Shown here: piece after piece, positions 7,855 to 12,718 of the stretch
How the letters are laid out: every line of letters begins with the position of its first letter
How positions within the stretch are numbered: the stretch's first letter is position 1
Assembly: GCA_021738105.1 (NCBI GenBank)
Contig: JAIPCS010000095.1
Location: 1-12,718, forward strand
Length of the DNA stretch: 12,718 nucleotides
DNA from: Sulfuritalea sp.
GTDB taxonomy: Bacteria; Pseudomonadota; Gammaproteobacteria; Burkholderiales; Rhodocyclaceae
Direction: 5' to 3'
Translations under genes and position numbers: made by a program
Notes under the pieces: model-generated
Seen by the model: only the letters and a program-made list of their open reading frames with translations
Told to the model about the DNA's origin: nothing
The model's database searches: none

Positions 7855-8190
7855 ATGATCCAGGCGATCGGCGCGTCTGTCGCGTATCTAACCGCGAGCA
7901 CGGGTACGGGTACCGCACCGGTTTCCTCGGACGCCCAGTTCCTTCGTCTTCAGAAGGAACTCTCCGATTGCGTCAATTGCGCTACTGCCAAGACGGCGCT
8001 GGGTAAAGCCAAAATTCTGGCCATTGAGGCCCGGATCAACGCCCTCAAAGCGCGCCTGGACGCAGCGGCAGCCCGGCCGCAGAGGGACGATGGAGCATTG
8101 CAAGCGCTTCAATTGAATCATGCGCAGGCGAATCCGGACCAGGCACTGACGAACGGCACGGTCGGAAACATCATCAATACAAGCGCCTAG
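7855..8190 (+). CDS. Small hypothetical protein with CxxC, helical core and C-terminal VGNIINTSA
   Basis: This is an unrecognised 111-residue protein. After a Ser/Thr/Ala-rich start comes a likely helical pair. It consists of LRLQKELSDC (30-39), a CVNC motif (C39, C42), then TAKTALGKAKILAIEARI and onward to about 73, with heptad-like Leu/Ile spacing. The stretch LQKELSDCVNC-TAKT-GKAKI recalls, from memory only, small FlxA-like or flagellum-associated proteins with a CxxC and a GKxxI helix. It ends VGNIINTSA, nearly the same as the preceding gene. No signal peptide or membrane span is seen. GGGGA lies 4 nt before the ATG, with AGGA about 10 nt away. It probably shares a transcript with the upstream small gene. 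The CxxC could bind metal or form a disulphide; this is speculation. Confidence 0.7.
   Translation: MIQAIGASVAYLTASTGTGTAPVSSDAQFLRLQKELSDCVNCATAKTALGKAKILAIEARINALKARLDAAAARPQRDDGALQALQLNHAQANPDQALTNGTVGNIINTSA
8161..8190 (+). repeat. 3'-end repeat, copy 2 (VGNIINTSA coding)
   Basis: Partner of the copy at 7798-7827. Most differences between the copies are synonymous or conservative, apart from the G-T to N-I change. Confidence 0.6.
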
Positions 8191-8607
8191 CTTGCCCACA
8201 GGTGGCTGCAGACAGGTGCCAGGCACTTTCCGAAAACGCAATTGATGTGTCGAGCACGTCGAGGCAATGCCCCGGCGAAATGAACTCGAGCAGCCAGGCC
8301 GCGCGACCGTAATCACCCGCAACCCTCTTGCGCTTCCGAATTCAATCACGGGAAATCACACTTTGAAGCAATTCGTGCTGTGATCGCCGCAAGCTACCCG
8401 CCTGTTTTCTCGCATCCGGGTCCAACGCGAAAAGACTGGGCCACTGGAAAAACTGCTGCTTGCATCCTTGATCGATATCAAGGTACAAAAAGAGCACACA
8501 CTTAAGCTTTGACGGGTTTGGCGAGCACGATGGAATCGCCACGTTGACGCCAATGATGCGCCGCGAAAATAAATGGCCCGACTAGAGGCCGAAGGTTTGG
8601 AGGACAC
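8191..8607. other. 417-bp gene-free leader of the Crp/Fnr-PilJ gene
   Basis: No credible gene is seen here on either strand. The stretch holds GTGCCAGGCAC (8216-8226), a short inverted repeat. It also holds a perfect FNR-type palindrome at 8466-8483, and two TTGACG hexamers (8509-8514 and 8544-8549) with only poor -10 partners. The ribosome site GGAGG (8599-8603) lies 4 nt before the ATG at 8608. The length leaves room for a long 5' leader or a small RNA, but I see no specific RNA fold. Confidence 0.5.
8466..8483. promoter_or_regulatory. Perfect FNR/Crp-type binding site
   Basis: CCTTGATCGATATCAAGG contains TTGAT-N4-ATCAA (8468-8481), an exact match to the FNR consensus half-sites, with two further symmetrical bases on each side. 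Its centre is 133 bp upstream of the ATG of a Crp/Fnr-family regulator. That regulator's recognition helix has the FNR-like E-x-x-S-R pattern, so autoregulation is a natural reading. A cellular FNR could also use it. Confidence 0.65.
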
Positions 8608-10128
8608 ATGCAATTCGAAAACAGCTCAAGCAGGAAAAAAATACTCAAAGAAATTCCGCTGTTTGCCAAGCTCCCAGCTGAACTCATTGGTGACCTTGTG
8701 CGTGCTTCCCGTAGCGCAAACGTTCAACGGGGCCAGACAATTTTCGTGTCTGGGGACCCGGCCAAAGAGATGTTTGTTCTACTGTCGGGGCAAGTAAAAC
8801 TGGCGTTGTCGTCCAATCGCGGCAGCGAAAAGATCCTTGACGTGATCGGCGCCGGCCGAACCTTTGGAGAGGCCGAACTATTCGGCCCCCAGGTTTACCT
8901 CGCGAGCGCGGAGGCCGTGAAGTCTGCCCAACTACTGTGCATCAACGGAGAAACCATTCGCCGCGTCATTCGTAATGACCAACACTTCGCGGGGTGCATT
9001 GTTTCGATTCTGGCGCATCGGCAGATTCAGATGGAAGCCGAGCTGGCAGCAAGCCATTTCTGTTACGGCAGTCATCGGCTGCTGGAGTTCTTTCTGCAAC
9101 TCGCCGGGCCGAACCGGCCCGGGACAGGAGAGACCCAGTTGACGCTCAGCATCAGCAAGCGATTGCTGGCCTCGCGATTTGACATGCAACCGGAAACCCT
9201 GTCGCGAGCGTTGCGCGATCTCACGGCTGCAGGTTTGATCACCGTAGATAAAGCCCATATCCGCTTGAAAAACGCTCCTATCGAAAAATATCTCGACGAC
9301 GATTCCTCGACACAGCAGATCATCCTGCCGAAACGTTTGCGTCTGCCCCCTACGGGAGACAACGGCTACGCAGTGGTGAGCACTGCACCCATAGCGGTTG
9401 ATCAAGCTGCTGAAGTTCGACCCTTACGTGACGCAATCAACACGGCCGGGCGTCAGCGAATGCTGTCACAGCGCATGGCCAAGTCCTGGCTGATGCTGGA
9501 ACGTGGAGTCATGTCGCGTCGGGCTCGAATGATTCTGCGTCAGTCAATCGACATGTTTGACCGGCAGATCGCCGAGCTTTCGGCGGTGGAAAGCGATGCC
9601 GAGTGCCGTAGCACCTGCAACCAACTCGTCAAAATATGGCAACCCTATCGAAAACTGCTGGATTCGGATCCCAGCCAGACCGGCGCGCAGGAACTGTTCA
9701 GCCTCAACGAAGAGGTGCTGGCGATAGCGCAACACCTGACGTTGAGTTTGGAAATTGCGGATGGCACGCAGCAAGGCAAGCTGGTCAATCTGGCCGGGCG
9801 CGAGCGCATGCTGTCGCAGCGCGCAGCCAAACTCTTCATGTTTCGGAACATGGGTATTCAGGAGTCCAGATGCCGGGACGAATTGCAACACACCCAGAAG
9901 GAGTTCTCGACCACGCTGGCCGCGCTAAGATCATCAACGCGGGATCAACCCAGAATCAAGCATGAGCTGGACAAGGTCGCACAGCATTGGAATGCCTTGC
10001 AGTCTGCAATGACCAGTGACCACGAAGAGGGCTTTTCTCCAGTCGCTCGCAAGGTATTCACCACCAGCGAGAATCTGTTACAGCGGATGGACACTGCGGT
10101 AAATCTGTACGCCGGCTTGCCCGGCTGA
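8608..10128 (+). CDS. Crp/Fnr-family transcription regulator fused to tandem PilJ/NIT-like sensory domains
   Basis: It is a predicted soluble DNA-binding regulator with an added small-molecule sensor. The cyclic-nucleotide-type fold spans about 14-125 (GEAELFG at 87-93). It lacks the Arg-Ser pair used for cAMP and the N-terminal cysteines of FNR's iron-sulphur cluster. The winged helix spans about 150-222. Its recognition helix QPETLSRALRDL carries E196, S199 and R200 in the same arrangement as FNR E209, S212, R213, consistent with TTGAT binding. Two PilJ-type domains follow, at about 269-385 and 386-502. Each opens with a P-box-like motif: INTAGRQRMLSQRMAK (277-292) and VNLAGRERMLSQRAAK (393-408). 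The NarX/NarQ nitrate P-box has the same I-N-x-A-G-x-x-R-M-x-S-x-R pattern. Typical Crp/Fnr proteins have about 220-250 residues. No membrane span is visible. GGAGG lies 4 nt before the ATG. The ligand (nitrate or nitrite?) is inference. Confidence 0.92.
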   Translation: MQFENSSSRKKILKEIPLFAKLPAELIGDLVRASRSANVQRGQTIFVSGDPAKEMFVLLSGQVKLALSSNRGSEKILDVIGAGRTFGEAELFGPQVYLASAEAVKSAQLLCINGETIRRVIRNDQHFAGCIVSILAHRQIQMEAELAASHFCYGSHRLLEFFLQLAGPNRPGTGETQLTLSISKRLLASRFDMQPETLSRALRDLTAAGLITVDKAHIRLKNAPIEKYLDDDSSTQQIILPKRLRLPPTGDNGYAVVSTAPIAVDQAAEVRPLRDAINTAGRQRMLSQRMAKSWLMLERGVMSRRARMILRQSIDMFDRQIAELSAVESDAECRSTCNQLVKIWQPYRKLLDSDPSQTGAQELFSLNEEVLAIAQHLTLSLEIADGTQQGKLVNLAGRERMLSQRAAKLFMFRNMGIQESRCRDELQHTQKEFSTTLAALRSSTRDQPRIKHELDKVAQHWNALQSAMTSDHEEGFSPVARKVFTTSENLLQRMDTAVNLYAGLPG

Positions 10129-10201
10129 GCGATATTTGACGCTGGGTCGCGACGACAGAGCGGCGTTGGGCCCAGCACCTTCTGCAGACCGGAATACTCA
10201 T

Positions 10202-10232
10202 TCAAAAATCTACCAGAGCGTCTCCCGCTCTG
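10202..10232 (-). terminator. Likely Rho-independent terminator of the amt gene
   Basis: Read on the minus strand, CAGAGCG (10232-10226), loop GGAGA, CGCTCTG (10220-10214) forms a perfect 7-bp stem. It is followed by GTAGA and five T residues (10207-10203). The hairpin lies within the last codons of amt and its stop codon follows immediately. The 5-nt gap between stem and T-run makes it less than ideal. Confidence 0.42.
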
Positions 10233-11412
10233 CACTTGACGAGATATTGTGGATGGTCAGATCGGCGCCATTGAATTCCTCTTCGGCGTCGAGACGGATG
10301 CCGACGAACTGTTTCAGCAGACCATAGACCAGCAAACCGCCGCAGAACGCCACCACAATACCCAGCAGGGTGCCGGAGAGCTGGCTCATGAAGGCGACAC
10401 CCCCGAGACCGCCCAGTGCCTTGGCACCGAAGATCCCGGCGGCAATTCCGCCCCAGGCACCACATAGACCATGCAGGGGCCAGACACCCAGCACATCGTC
10501 GATCTTCCAGCGGTTCTGCGTCAGGGTGAACATTACGACGAAGAGACCACCGGCTATGGCTCCGGTAATCAGCGCGCCCAGCGGATGCATCAGGTCCGAG
10601 CCGGCGCAGATCGCCACCAGCCCGGCCAGGGGGCCGTTGTGCACAAAGCCCGGGTCGTTCTTGCCCGCGACCAGCGCGGCCAATGTGCCGCCGACCATGG
10701 CCATCAGCGAATTCATTGCCACCAGACCGGAGACCTTGTCGAGAGTTTGTGCGCTCATGACATTGAAGCCGAACCAGCCGACCATCAGTATCCAGGCGCC
10801 GAGCGCCAGAAAGGGAACGGAGGACGGTGGATGTGCCGAAATGCCGCCGTCCTTGTTGTAACGGCCGCGCCGCGCGCCAAGCATCAACACCGCCGCCAGA
10901 CCGACCCAACCGCCGACGGTATGCACCACGACGGAACCCGCGAAATCGTGAAACTCTTCGCCAAAGCTGGCCTTCAGCCAGGCCTGAATGCCGTAGGCCT
11001 GATTCCAGGCGATGCCCTCGAAGAAGGGATAGATGAAGCCGACCAGCAGAAAGGTGGCCGTCAGTTGCGGGCCGAAGCGCGCACGCTCGGCGATGCCGCC
11101 GGAGACGATCGCCGGAATGGCCGCAGCGAAGGTAAGCAGGAAAAAGAACTTGGTCAGCTCATAGCCACTTTTTTGCGCCAGGGTTTCCGCGCCGGCAAAA
11201 AAATGCACGCCGTAAGCCAGGCCATAGCCAATGAAAAAGTAGGCCAGGGTCGAGACCGAGAAATCCGCCAGAATCTTGACCAGTGCGTTGATCTGGTTTT
11301 TCCTGCGCACCGTGCCCAGCTCCAGAAAGGCAAAGCCGGCATGCATGGCCAGAATCATGATGGCACCGAGCAAAATGAACAGAACGTCGGCGGATGTTTT
11401 GAAATTCTCCAT
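10210..11412 (-). CDS. amtB: Ammonium transporter (Amt family)
   Basis: It is an inner-membrane channel-like transporter for ammonium. It has 400 residues from the chosen ATG and about eleven hydrophobic spans. Conserved features include ERARF (109-113), DFAGSVVVH with D156 and pore histidine H164, GWFGFN (212-217), and the second pore histidine H314 in PLHGLCGAWGG. The cytoplasmic tail (from about 371, DAEEEFNGADLTIH) has the acidic, G-x-D-x-x-x-H layout that contacts PII proteins in this family. There is no cleaved signal peptide, unlike E. coli AmtB, and the N-terminus MENFKTSADVLFILLGA starts directly at the first span. The ATG at 11412 has TTGGAG 7 nt upstream; a TTG at 11433 would add seven residues. 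No glnK lies next to it, whereas amtB is usually paired with glnK. It converges with the Crp/Fnr-PilJ gene, 81 bp between stops. Confidence 0.95.
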   Translation of the reverse strand: MENFKTSADVLFILLGAIMILAMHAGFAFLELGTVRRKNQINALVKILADFSVSTLAYFFIGYGLAYGVHFFAGAETLAQKSGYELTKFFFLLTFAAAIPAIVSGGIAERARFGPQLTATFLLVGFIYPFFEGIAWNQAYGIQAWLKASFGEEFHDFAGSVVVHTVGGWVGLAAVLMLGARRGRYNKDGGISAHPPSSVPFLALGAWILMVGWFGFNVMSAQTLDKVSGLVAMNSLMAMVGGTLAALVAGKNDPGFVHNGPLAGLVAICAGSDLMHPLGALITGAIAGGLFVVMFTLTQNRWKIDDVLGVWPLHGLCGAWGGIAAGIFGAKALGGLGGVAFMSQLSGTLLGIVVAFCGGLLVYGLLKQFVGIRLDAEEEFNGADLTIHNISSSAERETLW

Positions 11413-11419
11413 TGTGGGG

Positions 11420-11425
11420 CTCCAA
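11420..11425 (-). promoter_or_regulatory. Ribosome binding site fixing the amt start
   Basis: TTGGAG on the minus strand is 7 nt upstream of the ATG at 11412. It decides in favour of that ATG over the in-frame TTG at 11433. Confidence 0.65.
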
Positions 11426-11480
11426 TAAGGCAATAGGCACGAATGGGATGCATGAAAGCAATGACCATTCCCGCATTGTA

Positions 11481-11508
11481 TTTATCACTGAAACAGTAAC
11501 TTAGCCAA
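11481..11508 (-). promoter_or_regulatory. Candidate sigma-70 promoter of amt
   Basis: On the minus strand, TTGGCT (11508-11503) and GATAAA (11486-11481) are separated by 16 bp; each matches the consensus at four of six positions. It would start transcription about 60 nt before the ATG. A sigma-54 site (TGGCAC-N5-TTGCA) would be expected for a nitrogen-regulated amt, and I could not find a good one. Confidence 0.28.
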
Positions 11509-11636
11509 ATTGGTCACAAATATGCGCACCGCCATAGTGCATGCGCAAGCAAGGACTGCACTGTATTGGTGAGTGATTACAGCGAAACTCGAAAACTCGG
11601 CGACGGGGAGACGGCGAACTCGGGCACCCCCGGGCC

Positions 11637-11651
11637 GACGCAGGCTGCGTC
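11637..11651. terminator. Small perfect hairpin at the mltA stop
   Basis: GACGCA-GGC-TGCGTC is a 6-bp perfect inverted repeat that overlaps the mltA stop codon (11652-11650). No T-run follows, so termination would be weak. The rest of the 11413-11649 gap shows only the amt promoter candidate and GC-rich sequence. Confidence 0.22.
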
Positions 11652-12718
11652 AGTTTGTCGAGTCGCTGGCGGACCCTGGTGGCTGATAGGCACGCGGAAG
11701 CAATACCCACATGCGACCCTGCTGACGCATCCTGCCGGCCTGACTGCCGGCTTCGGCTCCGCTACCCCAATAGAAATCGGCGCGCACCACGCCGCGAATG
11801 GCGCCGCCGGTATCCTGTGCCAGCATCAGCCGATCAAGTTCCTGGTCGCTGTTGGGCTGTGTGGTGGCGAGCCAGATCGGTGCACCCAAGGGTACATGCC
11901 GCGGATCAACGGCGAGCGAGCGCTCGGGGGTCAGCGCCAAACCCATGGCGCCTTGCGGCCCGCTGCCTGTGGCCGGCAACTCGCGGAAGAACACCAGGCT
12001 GGGGTTGGTGTTGAGCATTTCCGTCAGGCGCGCCGGGTTCGCCTTGGCCCAGGCCTTGATGCCCTGCATCGACGCTTGCTCGATCTTGAGCTCGCCCTGA
12101 TCGATCAACCAGCGACCGATCGAACGATAGGGATGTCCATTCTGATCGGCGTAGTTCAACCGCACCCGCGTACCGTCGGTCAGCTGCACCTGGCCCGAGC
12201 CCTGAATTTGCATGAAGAACAAGTCAATCGGGTCATCTATCCAAAGCAGCGCTTGAGGTGAGCGCTTGCTCTCCTGCGGCATCCATTCGGCACGTGAATA
12301 GTAGGGAACGAGCTTGCGGCCTTCAAGCCGGCCGCGCAGACGAAAATGCTTCAGTTCGGGATAGAGCTCGGCCAAATTCACCACGATCATGTCCTCGGGC
12401 GGACCAAAGACCGGATTTTGGAAATCGCGGGTCTGGCGCCGACTGCCTTTGAGGATGGGTTCGTAATAGCCCGTGATGAGCCCATTGCGGGAGCCATCCG
12501 GATTCACCAGCGCCCAGGGACGGAACTGCGATTCAAACCAGGCACGCAGCGTTGGCGCCGTGCGATCTTCCATTGCACGCGCAGCGGCGCAAACGGACTT
12601 CCAGTGCTCTTTTCTTTCAAGTCGATTGCAACTGTTCAGAAAGGCGCCAAAGGCCAAGCCCGGATCATCCTCACTCCAATTTTGGAGGTCGCTCCACGCG
12701 GCCTCCTGCAAGGGTTTC
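11650..12718 (-). CDS. mltA: Membrane-bound lytic murein transglycosylase A (partial, N-terminus missing)
   Basis: It cleaves the glycan strands of peptidoglycan non-hydrolytically to give 1,6-anhydromuramyl ends. It is normally an outer-membrane lipoprotein. The frame stays open through the right edge (KPLQEAAWSDLQNW at the edge), so the true start and lipoprotein signal lie outside; a TTG at 12711 is not the start. Counting that TTG as residue 1, the MltA domain spans about 60-215 (GLITGYYEPILKGS; FFMQIQGSGQV; IGRWLIDQGE). The C-terminal 3D domain spans about 245-338, with its three conserved aspartates D269 (VDPRHVPLG), D300 (AQDTGGAIRG, the catalytic region) and D312 (ADFYWG). The upstream WSDL...C...W...C pattern is usual in betaproteobacterial MltA. 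The C-terminus appears complete. Confidence 0.94.
   Translation of the reverse strand, partial: KPLQEAAWSDLQNWSEDDPGLAFGAFLNSCNRLERKEHWKSVCAAARAMEDRTAPTLRAWFESQFRPWALVNPDGSRNGLITGYYEPILKGSRRQTRDFQNPVFGPPEDMIVVNLAELYPELKHFRLRGRLEGRKLVPYYSRAEWMPQESKRSPQALLWIDDPIDLFFMQIQGSGQVQLTDGTRVRLNYADQNGHPYRSIGRWLIDQGELKIEQASMQGIKAWAKANPARLTEMLNTNPSLVFFRELPATGSGPQGAMGLALTPERSLAVDPRHVPLGAPIWLATTQPNSDQELDRLMLAQDTGGAIRGVVRADFYWGSGAEAGSQAGRMRQQGRMWVLLPRAYQPPGSASDSTN

Noticed and set aside
7888..8349. Minus-strand open frame of 153 codons covering the second small gene
   Set aside because: Arg/Cys-rich shadow composition and no ribosome site, while the plus-strand gene has both a plausible ribosome site and a tail matching its neighbour.
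8342..8613. Minus-strand short frames (66-85 codons) in the leader of the Crp/Fnr-PilJ gene
   Set aside because: No ribosome sites, no recognisable motifs, and they overlap each other and the FNR-type site.
10139..10176. GCTGGG...CCCAGC inverted repeat after the regulator gene as a terminator
   Set aside because: Loop of more than 20 nt and no T-run; too weak to call.
10471..11436. Long plus-strand open frame (321 codons) opposite amt
   Set aside because: It is antisense to a clear Amt transporter; its translation is rich in Gln, His, Arg and Gly with no recognisable fold, as expected for the opposite strand of GC-rich coding DNA.
11434..11560. Sigma-54 promoter for amt
   Set aside because: The nearest candidate (TTGGCTAAGTTACTGT on the minus strand) lacks the GC at the required -12 position.
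11566..12261. Plus-strand open frame of 231 codons opposite mltA
   Set aside because: mltA on the minus strand has all conserved motifs; the antisense product is low-complexity-like and unrecognisable.
12709..12711. TTG as the start codon of mltA
   Set aside because: The frame continues open to the window edge and MltA needs an upstream lipoprotein signal, so the gene is truncated by the window and does not start here.

Overview
The window looks like chromosome from a fairly GC-rich betaproteobacterium. That rests on the styles of MltA, FKBP, bacteriohemerythrin and Amt, and on a Crp/Fnr-PilJ fusion. A Rhodocyclales-like host is my best guess, but it is inference from protein style, not a database match. 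I see no transposase, tRNA, rRNA, CRISPR array or phage gene.

Layout. (1) Positions 1-3356, minus strand: a ugpB-ugpA-ugpE-ugpC operon for an sn-glycerol-3-phosphate-type ABC importer. Spacing is tight (28 bp, 1 bp overlap, 0 bp) and ugpC is cut by the window edge. (2) 3572-3982, plus: an exported single-domain FKBP peptidyl-prolyl isomerase, divergent from ugpB and convergent with metK. (3) 3999-6326, minus: a two-gene unit, a zinc alcohol dehydrogenase followed 3 bp later by an atypical metK. (4) 6386-6946, plus: an NlpC/P60 lipoprotein. (5) 7161-8190, plus: a bacteriohemerythrin followed by two small unrecognised proteins whose C-termini match each other. (6) 8191-8607: a 417-bp gene-free leader with a perfect FNR-type palindrome. 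(7) 8608-10128, plus: a 506-residue Crp/Fnr regulator fused to two PilJ/NIT-like sensory domains. (8) 10210-11412, minus: an Amt ammonium transporter convergent with the regulator. (9) 11650-12718, minus: mltA, whose N-terminus lies outside the window.

How the parts may work together. Most of the window is housekeeping: lipid-head-group/phosphate-source uptake, SAM synthesis, envelope remodelling and protein folding. The unusual part is 7076-11412. There a soluble transcription factor carries tandem copies of a motif resembling the nitrate-sensing P-box of NarX/NarQ/PilJ. It has an FNR-like recognition helix and a matching site in its own leader, and it sits between a di-iron O2/NO-type protein with two small companions and an ammonium transporter. 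The inferred theme is sensing of nitrogen oxides or redox state coupled to nitrogen or motility physiology. The individual domains are seen in the sequence; the circuit is inference.
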